Assembly: GCF_935822925.1 (NCBI RefSeq)
Contig: NZ_CAKXZS010000044.1
Span: 1-50,780, forward strand
Source: Mesorhizobium ventifaucium
GTDB lineage: Bacteria > Pseudomonadota > Alphaproteobacteria > Rhizobiales > Rhizobiaceae
DNA length: 50,780 bases
Direction of reading: 5' to 3'
Shown: positions 40,226 through 48,300 of the stretch, piece by piece
Position numbering within the stretch: position 1 is the stretch's first letter
Layout of the letters: the number at the start of each line of letters is the position of its first letter
Notes under the pieces: generated by a model
What the model saw: the letters and a program-made list of their open reading frames with translations, nothing else
The model's database searches: none
Told to the model about the DNA's origin: nothing
Translations under genes and position numbers: made by a program

Positions 40226-42217
40226 TTACTCGCCGTGCAGGCGGGCTTCCGCCGCCTTCACCGTCGCTTCGGCGGTAATGCCAAAATGCGGATAGAGCTG
40301 TTCGATCGTGCCGGAGGCGCCGAAGCCGGTCATGCCGATGAAGATGCCGTCGGTGCCGATGAAATGATCCCAGCCCTGGCGGATGCCGGCTTCGATGGCG
40401 ATCTTGATCGGCGCGTTGCCGATCGTCTTCTTGCGGTAATCGGCGCTCTGCTTGTCGAACAATTCGAAGCAGGGCACAGAGACAACGCGGGTGGGATGGC
40501 CGTGCTTTTCCAGCGCCTCGCGCGCCGCCAGTGCAATCTCGACCTCGGAGCCCGAAGCGAAGATCGTTACCGCCGCATCGCCACTGGCGGCGGCCAGCTG
40601 ATAGGCGCCCTGGCGGCTGAGATTTTCCGCAACGAAGTCGTTGCGCACCGTCGGCAGGTTCTGCCGGGTCAGCGCCAGCGTCGAAGGCGTCTTTTCCTGC
40701 TCGAGGGCCAGTTGCCAGCATTCGGCGGTCTCGACCGCGTCCGCCGGGCGGAAGACATTGTGGTTCGGAATGGCGCGCAGTGCGGCCAGATGCTCGACCG
40801 GCTGATGGGTCGGGCCGTCTTCGCCGAGGCCGATGGAATCGTGCGTCATGACGAAGATCGAGCGGATGCCCATCAGCGAGGCGAGCCGCATCGACGGACG
40901 GGCGTAGTCGGAAAAGCACATGAAGGTGCCGCCATAGGCGATGAGGCCGCCATGCAGCGTCAGTCCGTTGAGTGCGGCGGCCATGCCGTGCTCGCGGACG
41001 CCGTAGTGAACGTAGCGCTGGCCGTAATCGTCTGATGTGATGTTCTTGGTCTGGCTGGTCTTGGTGTTGTTGGAGCCGGTCAGGTCGGCCGAGCCGCCGA
41101 TGGTTTCCGGCACGGCGCCGTTGATGATTTCGAGCGCCATTTCCGACGATTTGCGGGTGGCGACCTTCGGTTTGTCTGCGGCGAGCTTCTTCTTGTAGTC
41201 GGTGATGACGGCGTCGAAATTAGCCGGCAGCGTGCCGCTGATGCGGCGCTCGAATTCGCTGCGCAATTGGGCGTCGGCCTTGGCAAGGCGTCCTTCCCAG
41301 TCGGCGCGTGCCTTGACGCCGGTCTTGCCGGCGTCGCGCCACGCATCGAGGATGTCGGCAGGAACTTCGAAGGGCGGATAGTCCCAGCTGAAGAATTTTC
41401 TCGCGCCGGCGATTTCCGCGGCGCCGAGCGGCGAACCGTGCGCCTTGTTGGTGCCGGCCTTGGTCGGCGCTCCGAAGCCGATCGTCGTCTTGCAGGCGAT
41501 CATCGTCGGTTTGTCGGAATGGCGGGCCGCCTCGATGGCATAGGCGATCGCTTCCGGATCCTGGCCGTCGATGTGGCTGGCGTTCCAGCCGGACGCCTGG
41601 AAGCGGGCGACCTGATCGGTGTTGTCGGCCAGCGAAACCGGGCCGTCGATCGAGATGTTGTTGTTGTCCCAAAACACGATCAGCTTGTTCAGCTTGAGAT
41701 GTCCGGCAAGCGCGATGGCTTCCTGGGAAACGCCCTCCATCAGGCAGCCGTCACCGGCCAGAACATAGGTGTAGTGGTCGACGAGGTCGTTGCCGAAGGC
41801 GGCATTCATGATGCGCTCGCCGAGCGCGAAACCGACCGAATTGGCAAGGCCCTGGCCGAGCGGGCCGGTGGTCGTCTCGATGCCGGCGGCATGGCCATAT
41901 TCGGGATGGCCCGCCGTCCTCGATCCGACCTGGCGGAAATGCTTGATCTGGTCGAGGGTGATGTCCTCATAGCCGGTCAGATAGAGCAGCGAATAGAGCA
42001 GCATCGAACCGTGGCCGGCCGACAGGATGAAGCGGTCGCGATCGGGCCAATGCGGGTTCTTCGCGTCGTATTTCAGGAAACGCGTGAACAGCACCGTGGC
42101 AATGTCGGCGCAGCCCATGGGCAGGCCGGGGTGGCCGGACTGGGCCTTCTCGACGGCGTCCATGGAAAGAAAACGGATCGCATTGGCCATCCGGTCATGT
42201 TGTTCGCGCGAGGTCAT
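40226..42217 (-). CDS. tkt: transketolase
   Basis: Transketolase moves two-carbon units in the pentose phosphate pathway with thiamine diphosphate. The ATG at 42217 follows ACTGGAGGAAGC and gives 663 residues. Landmarks are AQSGHPGLPMGCADIA, TTTGPLGQGLANSVGFA, the TPP-binding AGDGCLMEGVSQEA, the long NNNISIDG turn, THDSIGLGEDGPTHQPVEHLAALR near residue 450, and PCFELFDKQ near the end. Its promoter region carries a direct repeat (42294-42351). The neighbours gap, pgk and fba act on the same triose pool. Confidence 0.97.
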   Translation of the reverse strand: MTSREQHDRMANAIRFLSMDAVEKAQSGHPGLPMGCADIATVLFTRFLKYDAKNPHWPDRDRFILSAGHGSMLLYSLLYLTGYEDITLDQIKHFRQVGSRTAGHPEYGHAAGIETTTGPLGQGLANSVGFALGERIMNAAFGNDLVDHYTYVLAGDGCLMEGVSQEAIALAGHLKLNKLIVFWDNNNISIDGPVSLADNTDQVARFQASGWNASHIDGQDPEAIAYAIEAARHSDKPTMIACKTTIGFGAPTKAGTNKAHGSPLGAAEIAGARKFFSWDYPPFEVPADILDAWRDAGKTGVKARADWEGRLAKADAQLRSEFERRISGTLPANFDAVITDYKKKLAADKPKVATRKSSEMALEIINGAVPETIGGSADLTGSNNTKTSQTKNITSDDYGQRYVHYGVREHGMAAALNGLTLHGGLIAYGGTFMCFSDYARPSMRLASLMGIRSIFVMTHDSIGLGEDGPTHQPVEHLAALRAIPNHNVFRPADAVETAECWQLALEQEKTPSTLALTRQNLPTVRNDFVAENLSRQGAYQLAAASGDAAVTIFASGSEVEIALAAREALEKHGHPTRVVSVPCFELFDKQSADYRKKTIGNAPIKIAIEAGIRQGWDHFIGTDGIFIGMTGFGASGTIEQLYPHFGITAEATVKAAEARLHGE

Positions 42218-42274
42218 GCTTCCTCCAGTGTCGGGGTTCGGGGCCTTGGGAGAGCCTGGAAAGGGGTGCGCGAC

Positions 42275-42351
42275 ACATAGCAGGCGCGGCTTTTTAGTCA
42301 ACAAACCGGCGCGCTTTTGCCGATCTTGTTAGTCAGTAAACCGGCGCCTTT
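42275..42351 (-). promoter_or_regulatory. tkt promoter region with direct repeat TTAGTCA-N2-AAACCGGCGC
   Basis: On the minus strand TTGACT (42301-42296) and CTATGT (42280-42275) are spaced like an alphaproteobacterial promoter. The TTAGTCA-N2-AAACCGGCGC element overlapping the -35 region at 42294-42312 is repeated 35 bp upstream at 42329-42347. It may be an activator site or a duplicated promoter. Confidence 0.5.
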
Positions 42352-42426
42352 GAAGGGCTTTGGTGGCCTAAATTAGCGTTAGCAGGGGACAGTCGCGAGA
42401 GCTTTATTGACGTTGGCTTCACACGG

Positions 42427-42451
42427 CGCGTAATGTTTCAGACATAACGCG
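42427..42451. promoter_or_regulatory. inverted repeat CGCGTAATGT-N5-ACATAACGCG
   Basis: The arms (42427-42436, 42442-42451) match at 9 of 10 positions. It lies 49 bp upstream of the DUF4164 gene and on the far side of the tkt promoter, in the divergent control region. It has no T tract, so it looks more like an operator than a terminator. Confidence 0.5.
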
Positions 42452-42499
42452 TTCTGAACGTGGATGATTCGGTGATGGGCAGGGCGCAGGACGAAAGCC

Positions 42500-42772
42500 A
42501 TGACCGGGGAAACGACACTCAAGGAAGTCATCGCCAGGCTGGGTAAGGCCATCGAGGGGCTGGAAAATGCCGTCGCGGCCAAGCTCGAGCACGAGCGCGA
42601 CTATACGGAAGCCGAGGCGGAGGTGCAGCGCATGAACGCCGACCGCTCGCGGCTGGCGCAGGAACTCGACAATTCCGAGGCGCGCGCCGAACGGCTGGAA
42701 GACGCCAACAAGGAAGTGTCGCGTCGGCTGGTGACCGCCATGGAAACCATCCGCGCCGTGTTGGACAGATAG
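42500..42772 (+). CDS. DUF4164 coiled-coil protein
   Basis: This 90-residue protein is almost entirely heptad-like coiled coil: LKEVIARLGKAIEGLENAVAAKLEHERDYTEAEAEVQRMNADRSRLAQEL...NKEVSRRLVTAMETIRAVL. It matches the DUF4164 family found next to zapA in Rhizobiales. The ZapA gene begins 11 bp later, so the two are expressed together, which suggests a role near the division ring. That role is inference. Confidence 0.9.
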   Translation: MTGETTLKEVIARLGKAIEGLENAVAAKLEHERDYTEAEAEVQRMNADRSRLAQELDNSEARAERLEDANKEVSRRLVTAMETIRAVLDR

Positions 42773-42783
42773 GGGCTGGCCCA

Positions 42784-43149
42784 ATGGCACAAGTCACGGT
42801 TTCCATCGATGGCAAGCAGTATCGCATGGCTTGCGACGAGGGCCAGGAAGAGCATCTGATCGACCTTGCCGAGCGCTTCGACCGCTATGTCTCGCATCTG
42901 AAAGACTCATTCGGCGAAATCGGCGATCAGCGGCTGACCGTAATGGCCGGCATCATGGTCATGGACGAGCTTTCGGAACTGCAAAAACGCGTCAAGGGCA
43001 TGGAAAGCGAAGTGCTGACGCTGCGCAAGACGCGTGACGACGCGCTGACCAAGGCCGACAAGAACGATACCGTGCTGACCCATGCGCTTGGCGCGCTCGC
43101 CCAGCGCATGGAAGATCTGGCGACGACGCTGACGGTAAACAAGGCCTAG
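42784..43149 (+). CDS. zapA: cell division protein ZapA
   Basis: ZapA binds FtsZ and promotes bundling of Z-ring filaments in the cytosol. The 121-residue protein has the family N-terminus VTVSIDGKQYRMACDEGQEEHLIDLAERFD, the conserved GEIGDQRLTVMAGIMVMDEL core, and a long coiled-coil helix (LQKRVKGMESEVLTLRKTRDDAL...) that forms the tetramer stalk. The length is normal for alphaproteobacteria. It is coupled to a DUF4164 gene 11 bp upstream and is divergent from tkt. Confidence 0.95.
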   Translation: MAQVTVSIDGKQYRMACDEGQEEHLIDLAERFDRYVSHLKDSFGEIGDQRLTVMAGIMVMDELSELQKRVKGMESEVLTLRKTRDDALTKADKNDTVLTHALGALAQRMEDLATTLTVNKA

Positions 43150-43359
43150 ACTTCCACTGCTGTCGTGCGCAAACGCCCCATCGCGCCGACATCAATGGGC
43201 GGGAATGCTGCTTTTCACGACAAAAGGCGAAAAAGTTTTCGCCGCCGGCCCCGGTGCCGGTGCAACAGGCATTTGAAGGATGACGCCGCAGTGGTAAAAG
43301 GCAGAAGCAGGGCCGGCGGATGGTCAATGCCGGCTGCAACCACAGGGTAGGGACGCGTC

Positions 43360-44019
43360 ATGAGCCTTCGTATCAATGACACCGCGCCGGATTTCACGGC
43401 CGAGACCACGCAAGGGACGATCAACTTCCACGAATGGATCGGTGACGGCTGGGCTGTGCTTTTCAGCCATCCGAAGAATTTCACGCCGGTCTGCACGACC
43501 GAGCTCGGCACAATGGCCGGGCTGGAAGGCGAGTTCAAGAAGCGCAACGTCAAGATCATCGGCATTTCCGTCGATCCGGTCGAAAGCCATGGCAAATGGC
43601 AGGATGATATCAAGAAGGCGACCGGCCAATCGGTGAACTACCCACTGATCGGCGACAAGGACCTCAAGGTCGCGAAGCTTTACGAGATGCTGCCGGCGGG
43701 CGCCGGCGAAACCTCTGAAGGGCGCACACCCGCCGACAACGCGACGGTGCGTTCAGTTTACGTCATCGGCCCCGACAAGAAGATCAAGCTGGTTCTCACC
43801 TATCCGATGACGACCGGGCGTAACTTCGATGAGATCCTGCGTGCGATCGATTCCATACAGTTGACAGCCAAGCACCAGGTGGCGACGCCGGCGAACTGGA
43901 AGCAGGGCGAGGACGTCATCATCACCGCCGCCGTTTCCAACGAGGATGCGGTCAAGCGGTTCGGCGCCTACGAGACGATCCTGCCGTATCTGCGGAAGAC
44001 CAAGCAGCCCTCCGCCTGA
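43360..44019 (+). CDS. 1-Cys peroxiredoxin (Prx6 type)
   Basis: This 219-residue peroxidase reduces hydrogen and organic peroxides. The peroxidatic Cys45 sits in PKNFTPVCTTELG, preceded by APDFTAETTQG and the HEWIGDGWAVLFSHP strand typical of the Prx6 subfamily. The C-terminal domain extends about 50 residues past the core (PANWKQGEDVIITAAVSNEDAVKRFG), which fits Prx6 dimers. No second resolving Cys is visible. A hydrolase or persulfide-handling enzyme follows, suggesting a thiol or oxidative-stress unit. Confidence 0.95.
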   Translation: MSLRINDTAPDFTAETTQGTINFHEWIGDGWAVLFSHPKNFTPVCTTELGTMAGLEGEFKKRNVKIIGISVDPVESHGKWQDDIKKATGQSVNYPLIGDKDLKVAKLYEMLPAGAGETSEGRTPADNATVRSVYVIGPDKKIKLVLTYPMTTGRNFDEILRAIDSIQLTAKHQVATPANWKQGEDVIITAAVSNEDAVKRFGAYETILPYLRKTKQPSA

Positions 44020-44119
44020 GCGGCCAGGGCGGCACGGAAGGATTTTCGGCCTTTTGCCTTGGTGAAGCATGCGGTGCTTGACGGCGTGGCGCTGGCGAAC
44101 GACCATGCTCTTCTTTTGC

Positions 44120-44147
44120 CCCGGCAGGGAAAAACATTCCTGCCGGG
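44120..44147 (+). terminator. hairpin between the peroxiredoxin and MBL-fold genes
   Basis: CCCGGCAGG and CCTGCCGGG pair perfectly around a 10-base A-rich loop. It ends 6 bp before the first possible start of the next gene, so it might attenuate or separate the two genes. No T run follows. Confidence 0.45.
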
Positions 44148-44153
44148 TGGGAG

Positions 44154-45041
44154 TTGAGGGAGCCGGGATTGGACGCATCATCGGCCAAGCTGCAGGTGGC
44201 AGGCTTTTACGACAAGCCGAGCGGGTCCATCCAGTATGTCGTTGCCGACCCGCAGACGCGACGATGCGCAATCATCGATCCGGTCCTGGATTTCGACGAG
44301 AAGTCCGGCGCCACTGCGACGAAAAATGCCGACGCCCTGCTCGACTTCATTAGGGATCAACGGCTGGTTGTCGAATGGATCCTCGACACCCACCCGCACG
44401 CCGACCATTTCTCCGCGGCGCACTACCTCCGCGCGAAGACCGGGGCGCCGACGGCGATTGGCGATAAGATTATCGATGTCCAGAAACTGTGGAAGGCAAT
44501 CTACAACTGGCCGGGTTTTCCTGCCGACGGATCCCAGTGGAACAGGCTGTTTGCCGACGGCGAGACCTTTTCGGTCGGCGGCATTCCGGCAAAGGTGCTT
44601 TTTTCGCCGGGCCATACGCTGGCCTCGATCACCTATGTGATCGGCGACGCCGCTTTCATCCACGATACGCTGTTCATGCCGGACAGCGGCACGGCGAGAG
44701 CGGACTTTCCCGGCGGCAGTGCCGCGCAACTCTGGCGATCGATCCAAAATATCCTCGCGCTACCGGAGGAGACACGTCTGTTCGTCGGTCATGACTACCA
44801 GACAGAGGGGCGCGAGCCCTTGTGGGAGAGCACTGTCGCGGAACAAAAATCCAGGAACACACATATTGCCGCCTGTAGGACGGAGGCCGATTTCGTAGCG
44901 TTGCGCGAGGCGCGCGACAGAACGCTGCCGATGCCGAGGCTGATCCTGCACGCGCTGCAGGTCAACATGAATGGCGGGCGCTTGCCGGAACCGGAATCCA
45001 ACGGCCGCCGCTATTTGAAATTTCCGCTGGATTGCCTTTGA
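44154..45041 (+). CDS. MBL-fold metallo-hydrolase, ETHE1/BlhA-like
   Basis: This 295-residue metallo-beta-lactamase-fold protein has the metal motif THPHADH at residues 79-85. Further ligands are in FSPGHTLASITYVIGD and HDTLFMPDSGTARADFPGG, and the GHDYQTEGREPLWESTVAEQK block is typical of persulfide dioxygenase/BlhA relatives. These oxidise glutathione persulfide with mononuclear iron. The start is a TTG: 44154 as given, or 44169, which has a better GAGGGAG site 7 bp upstream. Oxygenase activity on persulfides is the likeliest role; a glyoxalase II-type hydrolase is the alternative. Confidence 0.9.
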   Translation: MREPGLDASSAKLQVAGFYDKPSGSIQYVVADPQTRRCAIIDPVLDFDEKSGATATKNADALLDFIRDQRLVVEWILDTHPHADHFSAAHYLRAKTGAPTAIGDKIIDVQKLWKAIYNWPGFPADGSQWNRLFADGETFSVGGIPAKVLFSPGHTLASITYVIGDAAFIHDTLFMPDSGTARADFPGGSAAQLWRSIQNILALPEETRLFVGHDYQTEGREPLWESTVAEQKSRNTHIAACRTEADFVALREARDRTLPMPRLILHALQVNMNGGRLPEPESNGRRYLKFPLDCL

Positions 45042-45059
45042 AGGGTCGTTGGCAATTCC

Positions 45060-45140
45060 AGGAAGTCAGCGCCGCCCCTCTTTGTCCTGTCACGATACGG
45101 GGACAAGGTGGCGGCAGCGGATGAGGGGCAGCGCAGACGC
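45060..45140. repeat. palindromic intergenic repeat (GCCCCTC...GAGGGGC type)
   Basis: CGCCGCCCCTCTTTGTCC...GGACAAGGTGGCGGC...GATGAGGGGCAGCG is an imperfect palindrome between two converging genes. It resembles the family at 28121-28272 and may likewise close both transcripts. Confidence 0.55.
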
Positions 45141-45154
45141 CAGCTAGTCTGGCT

Positions 45155-45664
45155 TCAGGGTTTTGTTCGGCGGGCTAGATGTTCATACTTGATTTGCCAA
45201 GGGTCGCTCTCGGATGGTCTTTCCTCGCCGATCCAATGGAAGCTGTTGGCAGTGATCTCGGTGAAACGCCATCGAGTTTTCAGGCCGCGCGAGTCAGTGC
45301 CGAGCTGGACAATGTCCTTACCCTCGGCCCGCCCGATCTGGCGCGAGTGATCTCGGTTGAGCGGGTCGTTCCATATGAGGTGCCAGCCATCGATCCCAGG
45401 ATCGAAGATGCGCAAAGTCGTGCCATACATCGTGGACGGCGCAGGGCGCTTGGGCCTGATCCAGACGTCCTGAATCGCGCGGCCTTCGAGCACCCAGCCA
45501 AAATGGCATTCTCCATTCCACTTCTGGATTGTGCCGTCGTCGAGATAGTGGACCGTGTCCATTTCCCAGCTTCCAATTAGCCATCCATACAGGTCCATGT
45601 CTTTCGCTCGGTCGGCCGGAGGACCCTCGGATCCGAGAGCGGTGAGAAACGGAGAAATCGTCAT
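45155..45664 (-). CDS. hypothetical protein of calycin/DUF1579-like type
   Basis: From the ATG at 45664 this 169-residue cytosolic protein looks all-beta. GSWEMDTVHYLDDGTIQKWNGECHFGWVLEGRAIQDVWIRP recalls the opening of DUF1579-like/lipocalin-shaped sensors. IFDPGIDGWHLIWNDPLNRDHSRQIGRAEGKDIVQLG and TRWRFTEITANSFHWIGEERPS follow. No catalytic residues can be named. Similar sequences in rhizobia are annotated as hypothetical. It stands apart from its neighbours and its promoter would lie in the 390-bp gap upstream. Confidence 0.75.
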   Translation of the reverse strand: MTISPFLTALGSEGPPADRAKDMDLYGWLIGSWEMDTVHYLDDGTIQKWNGECHFGWVLEGRAIQDVWIRPKRPAPSTMYGTTLRIFDPGIDGWHLIWNDPLNRDHSRQIGRAEGKDIVQLGTDSRGLKTRWRFTEITANSFHWIGEERPSESDPWQIKYEHLARRTKP

Positions 45665-45816
45665 CGTCAGACTGCCTCTGGTTTCCAAATAGACGAGCTC
45701 AACTGCCCAGCGCAGCCGCGGCGGCCCATTGTCACGGCCGCATGCCGCAAGCGCCGCCTTGTGGAATTTCGCGACGGAAGCCCATGTCGGCGCCGGAACA
45801 ATTTGCAGCGTTGCGG

Positions 45817-45846
45817 TTTCCAGGGCTTGGGGAAAATTGCTATAAT
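45817..45846 (+). promoter_or_regulatory. consensus-like promoter in a gene-free gap
   Basis: TATAAT at 45841-45846 is preceded by TGC (extended -10) and by TTTCCA (4 of 6 matches to TTGACA) with an 18-bp spacer. No recognisable gene starts downstream before the terminator at 46003-46028. Confidence 0.5.
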
Positions 45847-46002
45847 GCCCCTAGAGCCGGCCAGGCTGATCACACCGATGGTTGAGCGATTTATGGCGAC
45901 GGTTCGGGCGTTTTCGCGAAGGCGCGGCGGAACCGGCAACCCTAGCTAGAATATGGCACCAAGGGCCAGTTCTCCCGGCAGTCGGAGGACCTATAAAATT
46001 AA

Positions 46003-46028
46003 GGCGGCGCCAGTTACCTGACACCGCC
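46003..46028. terminator. rpoH terminator, bidirectional
   Basis: GGCGGCGCCAG and CTGACACCGCC form an 11-bp stem with two GU pairs around TTAC. On the minus strand it is followed by TTAATTTTATA (ending the rpoH transcript). On the plus strand it is followed by GTTTTCATTATTT. Confidence 0.85.
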
Positions 46029-46054
46029 GTTTTCATTATTTCCGTCGGAAGGCT

Positions 46055-46966
46055 TTACGCCGCCGGCTGCGCCTCGATGGTGCGCAACGCCTGCATCTGG
46101 CGCTTGGCTGCGGCCTTGACCGCGTCCTGCACCTTCTCGAAGGCGCGCACCTCGATCTGGCGCACGCGCTCGCGGCTGATGTCGAACTCGGCCGACAGCT
46201 CTTCCAGCGTCAGCGGCTCCTCGGCCAGGCGGCGCGCCTCGAAGATGCGCCGCTCGCGCTCGTTGAGCACGGCAAGAGCGCCGGACAGCATGCCGCGCCG
46301 GTTTTCCAGTTCGTCCTGCTCGATCAGCGCCTCTTCCTGGCTTTCGTGGTCGTCGACCAGCCAGTCCTGCCACTCACCGGACTCACCTTCGCTCGCCCGG
46401 ATCGGCGCGTTGAGCGAGGCATCGCCCGACAGGCGGCGGTTCATCGACACCACTTCCGCTTCCGACACGTTGAGGCGGGTGGCGATCTCGGCGATCTGCT
46501 CGGGCTTCAAGTCGCCGTCGTCGAGCGCCTGGATCTTGCCCTTCACCTTGCGCAGGTTGAAGAACAGGCGCTTCTGGTTGGCGGTGGTGCCCATCTTGAC
46601 CAGGCTCCACGAGCGCAGGATGTATTCCTGGATCGAGGCCTTGATCCACCACATGGCGTAGGTGGCGAGCCGGAAGCCGCGCTCCGGTTCGAATTTCTTC
46701 ACGGCCTGCATCAGGCCGACATTGCCTTCCGAGATCACCTCGCCGATCGGCAGGCCGTAGCCGCGATAGCCCATGGCGATCTTGGCGACGAGCCGAAGGT
46801 GGCTGGTGACGAGCTTGTGCGCAGCCGTGGTGTCCTCATGCTCAGCGTAACGCTTGGCGAGCATGTACTCTTCCTGCGGCTGAAGCATCGGAAAGCGACG
46901 GATTTCTTCCAGGTAGCGGCTGAGGCCGCCTTCGCCGGAAACGATACTGGGTAGTGACTGGGCCAT
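46055..46966 (-). CDS. rpoH: RNA polymerase sigma factor RpoH (sigma-32 family)
   Basis: This 303-residue sigma factor directs transcription of heat-shock genes. Region 2 is FPMLQPQEEYMLAKRY...LVTSHLRLVAKIAMGYRGYGLPIGEVISEGNVGLMQAVKKFEPERGFRLATYAMWWIKASIQEYIL. The RpoH box is near QKRLFFNLRK, and region 4 is LNERERRIFEARRLAEEPLTLEELSAEFDISRERVRQIEVRAFEKVQ. Rhizobia usually carry two or more rpoH genes, so this may be one of several. A clear intrinsic terminator follows. It lies between an intergenic gap and a pseudouridine synthase gene transcribed in the same direction. Confidence 0.97.
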   Translation of the reverse strand: MAQSLPSIVSGEGGLSRYLEEIRRFPMLQPQEEYMLAKRYAEHEDTTAAHKLVTSHLRLVAKIAMGYRGYGLPIGEVISEGNVGLMQAVKKFEPERGFRLATYAMWWIKASIQEYILRSWSLVKMGTTANQKRLFFNLRKVKGKIQALDDGDLKPEQIAEIATRLNVSEAEVVSMNRRLSGDASLNAPIRASEGESGEWQDWLVDDHESQEEALIEQDELENRRGMLSGALAVLNERERRIFEARRLAEEPLTLEELSAEFDISRERVRQIEVRAFEKVQDAVKAAAKRQMQALRTIEAQPAA

Positions 46967-47173
46967 GATAGCGCCCCTCTCTCTTGGAGTGGTGCCCCCT
47001 AAACGCGGCGGGCATACATCACGAACGCCAAAGGCTCGTTCGCGACAGCGGATCTATACAGGAACAAAACCAGAAAGGACAGCATTTGGTTCAACACGAA
47101 ACAGTGTGTCACGCCAAAGTGAACAACGAGGGTCAGGTTTTTGCCGATCTGGTTTTGAATGGATGAAGCCGGT

Positions 47174-48274
47174 TCAGAGTCTGCGGAAGCCGTCCACGAG
47201 TTCCTCCATGTCCCTCGGTAGCGGTGCCTCGAACCTCATCGGTAAATGGGTAGTCGGATGCCGAAATTCAAGCAGGCGGGCATGCAATGCCTGTCGCGGA
47301 AAAGCCTTCACCTGGCCTTTCAGCGGCTCGGGCAGCCGGTTCGCCTTGGTGCGAAAGGCGTGGCCGTAATCGGGATCGCCGACGACCGGATGGCCGATAT
47401 GAGCCATGTGGACGCGGATCTGATGGGTGCGGCCGGTCTCGAGCCGGCATTCGACCAGGCTCGCCGTGGCAAACTCCTTTTGCTGCTCGCCAAAGCGCTC
47501 GACCACGGTGAAATGGGTGATGGCGTGGCGGGCATCGTCACGGCCCTCCGGCACCACGGCACGGCGCACGCGGTCGGCGGCGCGACCGAGCGGCTCGTCG
47601 ACCGTGCCTGTCGGTCTCATCGGAATGCCCCAGACCAGCGCCAGATAGGCGCGTTTGAGATCGCCGGTCAGGCCATGGTCGGCAAAGGCCTCCGACAATG
47701 ATTTGTGGGCGCGGTTGGTCTTGGCGACGACCATGACGCCGCTGGTCTCCTTGTCCAGGCGGTGGACGATGCCCGGCCGCCGCACACCGCCGATGCCGGA
47801 AAGACTGTCGCCGCAATGGTGGATCAGCGCATTGACCAGCGTGCCGGTCCAGTTGCCGGCGCCGGGATGGACGACCAGCCCCGGCGGCTTGTCGATGACG
47901 ATCAAGTCATCGTCTTCATAGAGGACGTCGAGCGGGATGTTCTCGCCTTGCGGCTCCGCCGGCTCCGGCTCCGGCATGTCGACCGATACGCGTTCACCGG
48001 CCGTCATCTTGCGTTTGGTCTCGATGACCAACTGGCCGCCGATCTTGACGGCGCCCTGTCTGATCAGCATCTGCACCCGGCTGCGCGACATGTCCGGGCC
48101 GAGCTTGCCCGCCAGCCATTGGTCGAGCCGCTGGCCGGCCGCATCGGGGCCTGCTTCCAGTACTATTGATCCCCCGTCTGGCGATCCCTCCTCTGGCGAT
48201 CCAGTGTCTGGCGATCGGCCCGTACTCGATCCATCCTCTATCAATATCGGGGTCTCTTCGTTATGAGCGCTCAT
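47174..48274 (-). CDS. rluD: RluA-family 23S rRNA pseudouridine synthase (RluD-like)
   Basis: This 366-residue enzyme isomerises uridines in 23S rRNA. An S4 domain (about residues 48-105: RLDQWLAGKLGPDMSRSRVQMLIRQGAVKIGGQ) precedes the catalytic domain with LIVIDKPPGLVVHPGAGN and GIVHRLDKETSGVMVVAKT, where Asp174 is catalytic. TGRTHQIRVHMAHIGHPVVGD follows. The first 40 residues are an acidic, Ser/Gly/Pro-rich extension built from a 5-residue repeat (SPDTG, SPEEG, SPDGG), unusual for the family and encoded by three near-identical 15-bp units at 48175-48219. It is divergent from a small membrane protein gene. Confidence 0.95.
   Translation of the reverse strand: MSAHNEETPILIEDGSSTGRSPDTGSPEEGSPDGGSIVLEAGPDAAGQRLDQWLAGKLGPDMSRSRVQMLIRQGAVKIGGQLVIETKRKMTAGERVSVDMPEPEPAEPQGENIPLDVLYEDDDLIVIDKPPGLVVHPGAGNWTGTLVNALIHHCGDSLSGIGGVRRPGIVHRLDKETSGVMVVAKTNRAHKSLSEAFADHGLTGDLKRAYLALVWGIPMRPTGTVDEPLGRAADRVRRAVVPEGRDDARHAITHFTVVERFGEQQKEFATASLVECRLETGRTHQIRVHMAHIGHPVVGDPDYGHAFRTKANRLPEPLKGQVKAFPRQALHARLLEFRHPTTHLPMRFEAPLPRDMEELVDGFRRL
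48175..48219. repeat. 15-bp tandem repeat inside the 5' end of the rluD-like gene
   Basis: Three in-frame 15-bp units share TCTGGCGATC (48175-48189, 48190-48204, 48205-48219). They encode the pentapeptide repeat SPxxG. Confidence 0.85.
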
Positions 48275-48300
48275 CGAAAATCGTTCCGGAATGTTTTGCC

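Larger units (their letters stand above)
45665..46054. other. 390-bp gap with a strong promoter-like site and a bidirectional terminator
   Basis: No gene of normal size is present. On the plus strand a TGC-TATAAT extended -10 lies at 45838-45846 with TTTCCA 18 bp upstream. A 23-codon frame (MVERFMATVRAF...) occupies 45878-45949, and the hairpin 46003-46028 follows. A small RNA or short peptide gene is possible. Confidence 0.55.

Noticed and set aside
43150..43359. Possible 6S RNA gene downstream of zapA
   Set aside because: 6S RNA often follows zapA, but no convincing long closed stem with a central bulge could be traced by eye in this gap, so no RNA gene was called. A covariance-model search would decide.
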